A stretch of DNA of 31,199 nucleotides from Acidimicrobiaceae bacterium UBA2093. GTDB lineage: Bacteria > Actinomycetota > Acidimicrobiia > Acidimicrobiales > Ilumatobacteraceae. A program made the translations under genes and the position numbers. Below, piece by piece: positions 16,269 through 22,968 of the stretch. The notes under the pieces are model-generated. The model was not told the DNA's origin. It worked only from the letters and a program-made list of their open reading frames with translations, and searched no databases. Positions within the stretch are counted from its first letter, which is position 1. Each line of letters begins with the position of its first letter. The stretch is from positions 1 through 31,199 of the forward strand of contig DCZD01000042.1 of NCBI GenBank assembly GCA_002331255.1, read 5' to 3'.

Positions 16269-17065
16269 GCGCCGAAGACAATTCACCAGTACCCGACTAT
16301 CTCAAGAGGGGGCGTGTCGATGGACGAAACTATGTCATCCTCGGCGGTGGCCTTGGTATGGGACGCCAGACAGTGCATGCGCTGTCGCAAGCCGGTGCTT
16401 CACGCATCATGGTGGTCGACATCGAACAATCACGTGCGGACAACGTGGCGGCCGAAATCCCCGGGGGTCTTGGCTGGAGTGGCGACATCACCAATCGTGA
16501 CGAAGTGAAACGTCTCGTCTCCAATGCGGCCAAAGCTTTCGGTCGAGTTCATGGCATCGTCGACATCGTCGGAATGGCGCAATGGGCAGCACTGCTTGAT
16601 CTGTCAGACGCGATGCTTGAGCGCGATTTGGACATCAACTTCCGTCACGCTTTTCTTGCATCACAGGAATTCGCTCGTCACATGATTGACAACGGAGGTG
16701 GCACCATGGTGTTCATCGCGTCGGTCAGTGGCAAGACATCAGCTCCGATGCATGCTGGCTACGGTGCCGCAAAAGCAGCACTCATGGCCTGGGTACAGTC
16801 GCTCGCCGTCGAACTCGGTCCACATCAGATCCGCGCGAACGCGATTGCCCCAGGAACAATCCTGACCCCGCGCATGGATGCAGCATTCACTCCCGAACAG
16901 CGTCGAGCCAACGAAGCGGTGTCGCCCCTTGGCCGGATTGGTCGAATGGAAGACATCGCGTCGACCGCCTTGTTCCTTTCAACGGAACATTCGGCGCACA
17001 TCACCGGTCGAACCATCGTGGTTGATGGCGGTGTTCGTGCGAAGTTCCCCTACGGAACTCTCTGA
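16265..17065 (+). CDS. SDR family oxidoreductase
   Basis: A 266-residue SDR. The cofactor motif is the unusual GGGLGMG (27-33) in place of TGxxxGxG. Strand 2 ends with Asp52 (NAD-type), the NNAG motif is replaced by DIVGMA, Asn125 is present, and Ser153/155, Tyr166 and Lys170 form the catalytic set. The C-terminal HITGRTIVVDGG is normal. It is translationally coupled to the IclR regulator (ATGA) and is a likely target of it. It ends 10 bp before a convergent gene. The substrate is unknown. Confidence 0.92.
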   Translation: MSAEDNSPVPDYLKRGRVDGRNYVILGGGLGMGRQTVHALSQAGASRIMVVDIEQSRADNVAAEIPGGLGWSGDITNRDEVKRLVSNAAKAFGRVHGIVDIVGMAQWAALLDLSDAMLERDLDINFRHAFLASQEFARHMIDNGGGTMVFIASVSGKTSAPMHAGYGAAKAALMAWVQSLAVELGPHQIRANAIAPGTILTPRMDAAFTPEQRRANEAVSPLGRIGRMEDIASTALFLSTEHSAHITGRTIVVDGGVRAKFPYGTL

Positions 17066-17075
17066 GTCGATTTCC

Positions 17076-18443
17076 TCACCCAAAGGCCCTGATAGGCCTG
17101 ATGAAATAGGGCTTCGCGGCCGTGGTCAGCATCTGAAACTTCCACTGCTCCATGTCCCACTGTTGACCGGTGGTGAAAGTCTCTAGCCATGCGGTGCTGT
17201 TGTTGTAGTCACTCGATGACCAGTAGAAGCCATTGGTGAACCCGCCGCGTGGCGTCTCAGCAGTGTGTAGGTACTTGAACATAAGGTCTAACTCGTCTTT
17301 TGATGGCAAGAACCAATCATCTTTCCCGCCGAAGATCAACTCGTCTGCGTAACGGGCTGCGTACTCTGAGCGCCGTCCGATTTTTGCGACAATGCGGGCT
17401 GTATTTGCAGCGCCCATGCCCACAGCTTTGCCAGCCACGCGTTGCTCCGCTGCGGTGAAACCTCCGCTGACGTTGGTGTACAGCATCGCCTTGTTGCCAC
17501 GTGGCCGCCACGGCAGGCGTTGACCTTCTGCCTCAAGAGGAGCTGCTTCCAGGTAACGACCCCATGATTTCCTTACACCAGCGTCGTAGAACACAAGGCC
17601 TCCACCGGGGCCGATATCCCCGACCACGCAAACGCCACCTAGAGCGCACGTCGTGTCATTCGATGTTCGCGGTTCGAAAGGAGGAATGACTCCTACCCCT
17701 GCCGGAAATGCTCTCATCGGAAGGAGACGCATGCGCATGGCGCGAAAACCAGAACCAGAGTGCATGTTGCTGTGGTTGAACTGCTTGTTGCCAGAGATCC
17801 CCTTCACAAGTCCGTTCTCGTCTGTGTACTGAGTGCCGTCTTGGAACAATTGATAAAAGGCGAAGCTTGGAGAGCTCTCTGTCGACGTCCAGTGCGGAGC
17901 AGCCACATACGGCGCCACTTGTCGGTACATGCGACGGAAGTTGTAATACGTATCAAGCTCATCTTTTGACGGCAAGAACCAGTCATCGAAGCCGTTGATA
18001 CGCAGTCGATCCACGGCCGCTGCGGCGTATTCGCCGTCACCATGCGCGGCGACAATCTGCTCGGTGTTGACTCGACCCATTCCAAGCAACCGCGAGCGAA
18101 TGCGCTGACGCCGAGCCGTCATCTCTGCAGTATCGGCGTACACCGACACCGTCGGATTCGGACTCCATGCCAAACCTGCGAGGTTTGTCCCAACAGGTAT
18201 GCCACGTGGAACCTCCAAGTAGCGACCCCACCATTGCAGTGAACCTGCGTCGTAGAACACGATTCCACCCGCAGGCCCGACATCACCCACTTTGCACGCG
18301 CCGCCCTTGTTGCAGGACGCAACGCCCGCGTGCACTGCATCCGAGTGAGTAAACGTGCTGATGGATGCGAGGAGCGTTAAGCCAATGATGACTCTCGTGA
18401 GCCGGTTCAAAATTGGGTTGGATGTGAACCTGGCTCGTGACAT
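17076..18443 (-). CDS. Secreted protein with two DUF1566/Lcl-like repeats
   Basis: A 455-residue exported protein of unknown function. A signal peptide (basic N-region, hydrophobic VIIGLTLLASISTF, cleavage near AVHA-G at 39-40) precedes two homologous repeats at about 44-245 and 264-455. Each repeat has a Cys pair, VGD(I/V)GPxGGxVFYDAG, WGRYLE, DDWFLPSKDELD and a (W)(T/S)S(T/S)(E/D) segment. The second ends with YFIRPIRAFG. This pattern matches the DUF1566/Lcl C-terminal fold seen in adhesion and cell-surface proteins. The start is the ATG at 18443, with TACGGT 6 nt upstream (leaderless). A longer start at 18473 would bury the promoter. Function as an adhesin or glycan binder is inference. 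Confidence 0.85.
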   Translation of the reverse strand: MSRARFTSNPILNRLTRVIIGLTLLASISTFTHSDAVHAGVASCNKGGACKVGDVGPAGGIVFYDAGSLQWWGRYLEVPRGIPVGTNLAGLAWSPNPTVSVYADTAEMTARRQRIRSRLLGMGRVNTEQIVAAHGDGEYAAAAVDRLRINGFDDWFLPSKDELDTYYNFRRMYRQVAPYVAAPHWTSTESSPSFAFYQLFQDGTQYTDENGLVKGISGNKQFNHSNMHSGSGFRAMRMRLLPMRAFPAGVGVIPPFEPRTSNDTTCALGGVCVVGDIGPGGGLVFYDAGVRKSWGRYLEAAPLEAEGQRLPWRPRGNKAMLYTNVSGGFTAAEQRVAGKAVGMGAANTARIVAKIGRRSEYAARYADELIFGGKDDWFLPSKDELDLMFKYLHTAETPRGGFTNGFYWSSSDYNNSTAWLETFTTGQQWDMEQWKFQMLTTAAKPYFIRPIRAFG

Positions 18444-18449
18444 GTTCTC

Positions 18450-18455
18450 ACCGTA
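18450..18455 (-). promoter_or_regulatory. Candidate leaderless -10 (TACGGT)
   Basis: TACGGT on the minus strand ends 6 nt before the ATG at 18443 of the DUF1566-like gene. There is no Shine-Dalgarno, consistent with leaderless initiation. Confidence 0.45.
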
Positions 18456-18479
18456 ACGATTTCTGCACAACATTTCTGG

Positions 18480-18917
18480 TCAGCTCTCCCGATGATCCTT
18501 CCACCACTGTCTCGCGGTGGACGCAATTTCCGCATTCGTCATGTGCGGCAGATTCAAGTTCCCCGTGCCAACAATGCGATGCAATACATCAGAGCTTCGT
18601 TGGCCACTGTGTTGCATGAAGCGTTCGACAGCATTGCCCTTGCCTTTTCCGTGGCCGACAAGCACCACTTCGCTTGCGGCTGTCAGCACGTCAGCGACAT
18701 AGTCAAAGTACGGCCCTTCGCTTACTTCACTTGCATGCCCTCGCATCGCTTGAGCGGGCCGAACGTGTCGATGTGCGTGCTTCGGGTCGTCGCGAACAAT
18801 TGACACAGTGGGGTCACCGCTGTCGTCATGGACCAGCCAGATGCGCACATCATCGTGCGTGATTGCTGCGACGACCGCGCGCTGTTTAATGGGTTCGACT
18901 GTCGATGAATCAACCAT
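18480..18917 (-). CDS. Small eRF1-domain-like protein (baeRF-type, tentative)
   Basis: A 145-residue soluble protein. AVVAAITHDDVRIWLV and SEVVLVGHGKGKGNAVERFM resemble successive beta-strands and the Gly-rich loop of bacterial/archaeal eRF1-like domains linked to ribosome-associated stress functions. The C-terminus (NLPHMTNAEIASTARQWW) is helical. The start is the ATG at 18917, with TACGTT 6 nt upstream; the frame is open to 19037 but that part lacks family features. It is divergent from hsp20, which supports a stress context. The family call rests on recognised pattern only; the role is unknown. Confidence 0.62.
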   Translation of the reverse strand: MVDSSTVEPIKQRAVVAAITHDDVRIWLVHDDSGDPTVSIVRDDPKHAHRHVRPAQAMRGHASEVSEGPYFDYVADVLTAASEVVLVGHGKGKGNAVERFMQHSGQRSSDVLHRIVGTGNLNLPHMTNAEIASTARQWWKDHRES

Positions 18918-18923
18918 GAGGTC

Positions 18924-18929
18924 AACGTA
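18924..18929 (-). promoter_or_regulatory. Candidate leaderless -10 (TACGTT)
   Basis: TACGTT on the minus strand lies 6 nt before the ATG at 18917 of the eRF1-like gene. Confidence 0.42.
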
Positions 18930-19023
18930 GGGAGACGCATGTCCTAGTCCACGATGGGCGCAATCGCGAGTACCTCCGTCTCTCTCTTGTCTTGAACCAT
19001 TGCCCCAACGCGTTCCACCGACA

Positions 19024-19057
19024 TACCGTCGCAACATTCGAGAGACACACAGTCTCT
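19024..19057 (+). promoter_or_regulatory. Candidate hsp20 promoter and 5'-UTR hairpin
   Basis: TTGCCC (19000-19005), 18 nt, TACCGT (19024-19029) is a plausible sigma-70-type promoter, giving a ~40-nt leader. The leader contains AGAGAC-ACACA-GTCTCT (19041-19057), a perfect 6-bp stem that ends 7 nt before the AAAGGA ribosome site. I see no CIRCE or HAIR element in this gap. Confidence 0.35.
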
Positions 19058-19076
19058 TTCACCGAAAGGATGCGAC

Positions 19077-19514
19077 ATGACACTTACCCGACGATCCCTC
19101 TTCGATTTGGACTGGCCGACCTGGATGAACCAGATGGCCCCGTTCGAGCGCACCGACGCATGGATGGACCTGCTCAACGAAGCGGCCATCCGTGTTGAAG
19201 AATTCGAGATGGAGAAGAATTACGTCATACGAGCTGAAGTTCCTGGAATCGACCCAGAAAAAGATGTGGAACTTTCCGTAGCGGGCGGAGTGCTACGTCT
19301 GATGGTTCATCGCCAGAAGGAAAGCCATGGCTCGGATGCACGGCATTATCGTTCTGAATTTCGCTATGGCTCGTTCACCCGCCTCGTGGCGCTTCCAGTC
19401 GGCGCATCCGAAGAGGATGTCAAGGCCAAGTATGACGACGGTATTCTCGAAGTTCGAATTCCATTGAATGGGTCACAAGCTCATGAGAGACGAATTCCCA
19501 TTAGCAAGCACTAA
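19077..19514 (+). CDS. Hsp20/alpha-crystallin family small heat-shock protein
   Basis: A 145-residue small heat-shock protein. The alpha-crystallin domain runs from about residue 40 to 135: VIRAEVPGIDPEKDVELSVA, the strand GVLRLMVHRQKE, YRSEFRYGSFTRLVALP and the signature AKYDDGILEVRIP. The C-terminal RRIPISKH carries the I-x-I oligomerisation motif as IPI. It is an ATP-independent holdase for unfolding proteins. AAAGGA lies 6 nt upstream of the ATG. It is divergent from the eRF1-like gene and overlaps the convergent luciferase-like gene by four bases tail to tail. Confidence 0.95.
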   Translation: MTLTRRSLFDLDWPTWMNQMAPFERTDAWMDLLNEAAIRVEEFEMEKNYVIRAEVPGIDPEKDVELSVAGGVLRLMVHRQKESHGSDARHYRSEFRYGSFTRLVALPVGASEEDVKAKYDDGILEVRIPLNGSQAHERRIPISKH

Positions 19515-20452
19515 GACCATTCACGACGCATCTCTGGGACGACTTCTTCGAAGTACGCAGCCAAGAGCTCTTGGTCCCACGGTGGTCGGATAACGACGTT
19601 GATGAGGTCGGCTCGGTTTTCGACATACGGAGCAAGTTGCTCCATCACATCACTGGGTCGACCCATCAACGAACCGCCGATGATGCGTTCAGCACCTGGC
19701 CCCCACTGTGCAGTCAGGCGCTCACGAACCACCTGCGGATCGTCCCAACTCATGCTGAACGTCAAGTTGATACTGCGCTCTACATCGCATGGGTGGCGGT
19801 CAGCTTTCTCGCACCATCCGTCGAGGATGGTGTTCAACTCGCCGAATTTCTCCGCGGTGATATAGGCCGCGTTCCAACCCTGTGCGTACTGACCCGCCAT
19901 ACGGAGCGTTTTGTTCGGCCCCACGCCACCGATCCACAGCGGCAACTTCCCCATCGGGGCGGGCAACATGCTCGCCTCTTCGAGCATCACGTATTCTCCG
20001 GAGAAGCTCACTCGTTCTTCGCCCTGCTTCCACCGGTCGACGACTTCGATCTGTTCTTCGAGCATGCGGAATCGTGCACCTTGCGACGGGAAGTGAATGC
20101 CATAGGCACGAGCCTCTCCGTCATGCCAACCACTGCCAAGACCTGGTTCGAATCGTCCACCGGACAGATGGTCGAGACTGACGAAGCCCTTCATCAAAAC
20201 ACCGATGTTTCGATACGCAGAACAGAAGACCAAGCAACCAAGGCGGGCTCGCTTTGTGTCGACGGCGAGCGCCCCGAGCAAAGAGAATGCCTCGAAGTGG
20301 GGCTGCGTACCACCTTCCGGCGGTGCCTCGTATAGATGGTCCCACAAAGAGATCCAGTCCGCACCAGCGCCATCGGCATAGGTCCATAGATCTCGAAGTT
20401 GCTGAACGGTGGCCTTCTGTTGACCGATGTGAATTCCGAACTTGACAGCCAT
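19511..20452 (-). CDS. LLM-class flavin/F420-dependent oxidoreductase
   Basis: A 313-residue luciferase-like TIM-barrel oxidoreductase. Family marks are KFGIHIGQQ at the N-terminus, SLWDHLYEAP, LDHLSGGRFEPGLGSGWH, EARAYGIHFP, RFRMLEEQIEVV and LPLWIGGVGPNKTLRMAGQYAQGWN. In actinobacteria this branch mostly uses F420H2, so F420 is the likelier cofactor, though FMN cannot be excluded. The start is the ATG at 20452, with AGGGGG 4 nt upstream; the frame is open to 20539 but the added residues are unrelated. It is divergent from the amidohydrolase-SnoaL pair (110-bp gap). Confidence 0.92.
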   Translation of the reverse strand: MAVKFGIHIGQQKATVQQLRDLWTYADGAGADWISLWDHLYEAPPEGGTQPHFEAFSLLGALAVDTKRARLGCLVFCSAYRNIGVLMKGFVSLDHLSGGRFEPGLGSGWHDGEARAYGIHFPSQGARFRMLEEQIEVVDRWKQGEERVSFSGEYVMLEEASMLPAPMGKLPLWIGGVGPNKTLRMAGQYAQGWNAAYITAEKFGELNTILDGWCEKADRHPCDVERSINLTFSMSWDDPQVVRERLTAQWGPGAERIIGGSLMGRPSDVMEQLAPYVENRADLINVVIRPPWDQELLAAYFEEVVPEMRREWS

Positions 20453-20528
20453 TGCGCCCCCTAGGTGTGTCTTTGCCTCATCGTAATTGCACGTTGACGT
20501 GGGCGGACCAGCCGGCCCACACCGACGG

Positions 20529-20556
20529 CTGACGATCACGACATGCTCGCTACTCT
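20529..20556 (+). promoter_or_regulatory. Candidate leaderless promoter of the amidohydrolase-like gene
   Basis: CTGACG (20529-20534), 16 nt, then TACTCT (20551-20556). The ATG at 20563 follows after 6 nt. No Shine-Dalgarno is present. Confidence 0.48.
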
Positions 20557-20562
20557 CATTCC

Positions 20563-21438
20563 ATGGCTTTTCCTCCTGGTATCGGCGTCATCGACCTCAT
20601 GATCGGCTTGCCGAAGAAGAACGCTTCGGACCATTACAAGTTCATGGGTGATGCCCTGAAAGATGACGAGTCGAAGAACATGCGCATGCCTGCGCAGTAC
20701 ATGTTCAAAGACGTCCCGCAAGATGTCGGCGACGCAGCCGACCCCGTGAAGCTCTTGATTGCGGACATGGACCGCTGTGGAGTCGCCATGGGGATGCTGC
20801 ACATGGGCTCTCCCGAATCTGAACGAGCACTCAAAGAGCATCCGGACCGAATCATTCCGTGCATGGAGATTGACCCAAACGACATCATGGGCTCGGTGCG
20901 CAAGATGCGCGAGGCCCACTTGAAGTGGGACATCAAGGCAGTGACGTCATTCCCTGCCGGTTACATGCCTCAAGTGCCCGTCAGTGATCGCCGTCACTAC
21001 CCCCTCTATGCAGAGTGCATCAATCTGGACATCCCGATGATTATCAATGCAGGCGTGCCCGGACCTCGTGTGCCAATGGCTTGCCAGCACGTCGACCACT
21101 TCGATGAGGTCTGCTACGACTTCCCTGAGCTACGCATAGTCATGCGACATGGCGCAGAACCGTGGGAAGCCACGGCGGTGAAGCTCATGTTGAAGTGGCC
21201 CGGTCTGTACTACATGACTTCCGCCTTCGCGCCGAAGTACTACCCCAAGGCAATCATTGACTATGCAAACTCTCGTGGTTCGTCGAAGATCATGTACGCG
21301 GGTTACTACCCCATGGGTCTCTCGCTCGATCGCATCGCCGACGAGATGGGCCACGTGCCTTTCAAGCCGGATACCTGGCCAAAATTTCTGCGCAATAATG
21401 CGATTGACGTCTTCAAACTTGACGCACCAAAGGTCTGA
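20563..21438 (+). CDS. Amidohydrolase_2-family protein lacking most metal ligands
   Basis: A 291-residue TIM-barrel protein of the amidohydrolase_2/ACMSD superfamily, in the actinobacterial branch with the PAQYMFKDVP segment. The barrel order is recognisable: MDRCGVAMGMLH, then PLYAECINLDIPMIINAG, then the HFDEVCYDFPELRIVMRHGAEPW signature with His196. The usual ligands are missing: HxH after strand 1 is replaced by DLMI (11-14), the mid-barrel His by Asn162, and the Asp of FGSDYP by Tyr248 in YAGYYP. Classical metal hydrolysis is therefore unlikely; a decarboxylase-like, binding or different activity is possible. It precedes the SnoaL-like gene by 5 bp. Confidence 0.87.
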   Translation: MAFPPGIGVIDLMIGLPKKNASDHYKFMGDALKDDESKNMRMPAQYMFKDVPQDVGDAADPVKLLIADMDRCGVAMGMLHMGSPESERALKEHPDRIIPCMEIDPNDIMGSVRKMREAHLKWDIKAVTSFPAGYMPQVPVSDRRHYPLYAECINLDIPMIINAGVPGPRVPMACQHVDHFDEVCYDFPELRIVMRHGAEPWEATAVKLMLKWPGLYYMTSAFAPKYYPKAIIDYANSRGSSKIMYAGYYPMGLSLDRIADEMGHVPFKPDTWPKFLRNNAIDVFKLDAPKV

Positions 21439-21443
21439 GCACC

Positions 21444-21938
21444 GTGATCCGCAACGCACTTGACGAGACCATCGATTTCATTGCCATCCAACGTGTTCAT
21501 TCCGCGTACGCGGACATCGTCACACGCCGAGCGTGGGATGAACTAACGACCATCATGCTGTCGTCGTGCTCGCTCACACTGAACCTTGGTGATCGAACGA
21601 TGTCCATTGACGGCCCCACTTCAATCGGGGCGTTCATTGGAGAACAGCTTGAGCAGTTCTCATTCTTTGAATTCATCATTCTGAATTCAGTCGTACATAT
21701 TGACGAGGATGGTTCTCGGGCTGGGGCTCGTATGTACATGCAGGAAGCACGACAGAATGTGTCAGACGGGCGACGAACTGATGCTTTTGGCGTGTACCAC
21801 GATCGCCTAGAGAAACACGATGGCAAGTGGTTGCTTGCCAAACGAATCTATGGTTCGTACTCGCGAACCATAGTGCAACGACCCGAGAACGAACAGATCG
21901 TCTTTCCCCTTCCGGTGCACGACTTGAGGTCGCTGTGA
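21444..21938 (+). CDS. SnoaL-like (NTF2-fold) protein
   Basis: A 164-residue protein starting at GTG, 5 bp after the amidohydrolase-like stop. It fits the SnoaL_4/NTF2-like cone fold: the N-terminal helix IDFIAIQRVHSAYADIVTRRAWDEL, the segment MLSSCSLTLNLGD, a strand with VVHIDEDGSRAGARMYMQEAR, and YHDRLEKHDGKWLLAKRIYGS at the end. Such proteins are cyclases, isomerases or hydratases on small hydrophobic compounds, or non-catalytic. The operon with the amidohydrolase-like protein suggests a shared substrate. Confidence 0.82.
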   Translation: MIRNALDETIDFIAIQRVHSAYADIVTRRAWDELTTIMLSSCSLTLNLGDRTMSIDGPTSIGAFIGEQLEQFSFFEFIILNSVVHIDEDGSRAGARMYMQEARQNVSDGRRTDAFGVYHDRLEKHDGKWLLAKRIYGSYSRTIVQRPENEQIVFPLPVHDLRSL

Positions 21939-21942
21939 ACTA

Positions 21943-21957
21943 GGCCGTTAGCCGGCC
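21943..21957. terminator. GC hairpin at convergent gene junction
   Basis: GGCCG-TTAGC-CGGCC is a perfect 5-bp stem with a 5-nt loop between two convergent stops. It overlaps the last codons of the minus-strand membrane gene. There is no T-run; a bidirectional terminator role is suggested by location only. Confidence 0.32.
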
Positions 21958-22712
21958 AACAATGCAACGGCTCGCTCAATTGGGCTGATGTCGACGTCGG
22001 CACCACTTCCTTCACCGTCATTTTCGGCATGACCGAACGGGTTGTCGACATCTTTCACCAGCAGCAATAGATACGAATAGGCCACTCCGAGAGCGGCTGG
22101 CGCAATCCAGGACATGACAGCAGAGGGAAACTCGACCACGACCAAGAGCATCATGAGAATGGCGACGAGGAACGTCATCAGCACATAGCCGGACTGGATA
22201 AACGAGGTTCCACGGATGACGGCGATTCGACCAAGAGTTGCCTTCAACTCGCCGTGCACGAGCAATAGCCGACTGAGGTAATGCGCTCCGACCCCATCAC
22301 GTTCAAGGTCGATAATCATTTGCGAGATGTCGGCGTCGGCCCGACGAAGATCCTCGTCTGTCGCCTTGCCGACAAACCAACCGTGAACGACTGCCGCGAT
22401 TGCGTGCACTCTTCCCCGGACCTTCGAGGCATCCTTATCCTTCACCGTGAGACCGGCTTCTGCGAGCCCAGCAAGACCACCTAGAGCATTTCCTACGACA
22501 GCTGGAAGACGTTCCGCCTCTTTGTAGTCAGCGATCACGCCGGCAAGCATGAAACCAATGATCAGTGTTGCACCAGTGATGACCGCACCCACCTCGCCAA
22601 AGGTGATGATGTCTTTCACCTCAAAGACGTCTTGCACGACATAGCGGGCTATTAGCACCACTACCGCGACTGGTACGGAGCCCTTGAAAAGTCGCCATCT
22701 TGCGTTCGACAT
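21948..22712 (-). CDS. Bestrophin/DUF4239-like membrane protein (tentative)
   Basis: A 254-residue membrane protein. Two N-terminal helices (about 10-29 and 36-62, including ITGATLIIGFMLAGVIADYKEAERLP), a ~110-residue cytoplasmic helical region, two more helices (about 170-225) and the motif KDVDNPFGH are arranged as in DUF4239 and bestrophin-like channel proteins, where a D-x-x-NPF segment follows the last helix. It may be an anion channel, but no function is proven. A GGGGGT sequence lies 5 nt upstream of the ATG. It is convergent with the SnoaL-like gene and has no obvious operon partner. Confidence 0.62.
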   Translation of the reverse strand: MSNARWRLFKGSVPVAVVVLIARYVVQDVFEVKDIITFGEVGAVITGATLIIGFMLAGVIADYKEAERLPAVVGNALGGLAGLAEAGLTVKDKDASKVRGRVHAIAAVVHGWFVGKATDEDLRRADADISQMIIDLERDGVGAHYLSRLLLVHGELKATLGRIAVIRGTSFIQSGYVLMTFLVAILMMLLVVVEFPSAVMSWIAPAALGVAYSYLLLLVKDVDNPFGHAENDGEGSGADVDISPIERAVALLAG

Positions 22713-22779
22713 CGCATACCCCCGTTGCTATCCGAATGCCAGATGCCGGGGATCACAGGACCCAGGCACCGTGCTATCG

Positions 22780-22851
22780 AGGCGACGCCGAGAATCGAAC
22801 TCGGATAAACGGCTTTGCAGGCCGCTGCGTAAGCCATTCCGCCACGTCGCC
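22780..22851 (-). tRNA. tRNA-Cys (anticodon GCA)
   Basis: A 72-nt tRNA on the minus strand. The acceptor arms GGCGACG and CGTCGCC pair perfectly. There is a short D-stem, the anticodon stem GCGGC/GCCGT encloses loop CTGCAAA (anticodon GCA at 22818-22816), and the T-arm is CCGAG-TTCGATT-CTCGG. The discriminator base is U, as expected for tRNA-Cys. CCA is not encoded. It reads codons UGC and UGU. It lies between the bestrophin-like and lipoprotein genes. Confidence 0.96.
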
Positions 22852-22881
22852 GAGCAGTCGCAATGCGACCACGCGCCCTTG

Positions 22882-22910
22882 AATGTACCTCTTGGATGCC
22901 TGAATCCCAA
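22882..22910 (-). promoter_or_regulatory. Candidate tRNA-Cys promoter
   Basis: On the minus strand TTGGGA (22910-22905), 17 nt, TACATT (22887-22882), placing the start of transcription about 24 nt before the mature tRNA. A small stem (GTCGC/GCGAC at 22857-22869) lies in this leader. Confidence 0.42.
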
Positions 22911-22913
22911 GAG
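22889..22913. repeat. 7-bp inverted repeat between tRNA-Cys and lipoprotein gene
   Basis: CTCTTGG (22889-22895), an 11-nt spacer, CCAAGAG (22907-22913). It overlaps the proposed -35 of tRNA-Cys and lies 56 bp before the lipoprotein start. It could be an operator for either gene. Confidence 0.45.
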
Positions 22914-22968
22914 AATCGAGTGGATGCTCGGCTCGGTGTCGCGCTCCGCGCACGCGAGATGCCAACCT

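Noticed and set aside
17084..17099. AGGCC/GGCCT hairpin near the end of the DUF1566-like gene
   Set aside because: It lies within the coding sequence, has a short stem around a palindromic GGCC and no T-run; not convincing as a terminator.
18944..19189. 81-codon minus-strand frame over the start of hsp20
   Set aside because: Mostly antisense to hsp20, no recognisable domain and no supporting start signal.
19571..20335. 254-codon open frame antisense to the luciferase-like gene
   Set aside because: The opposite strand encodes all luciferase-like family motifs; the antisense product resembles no family.
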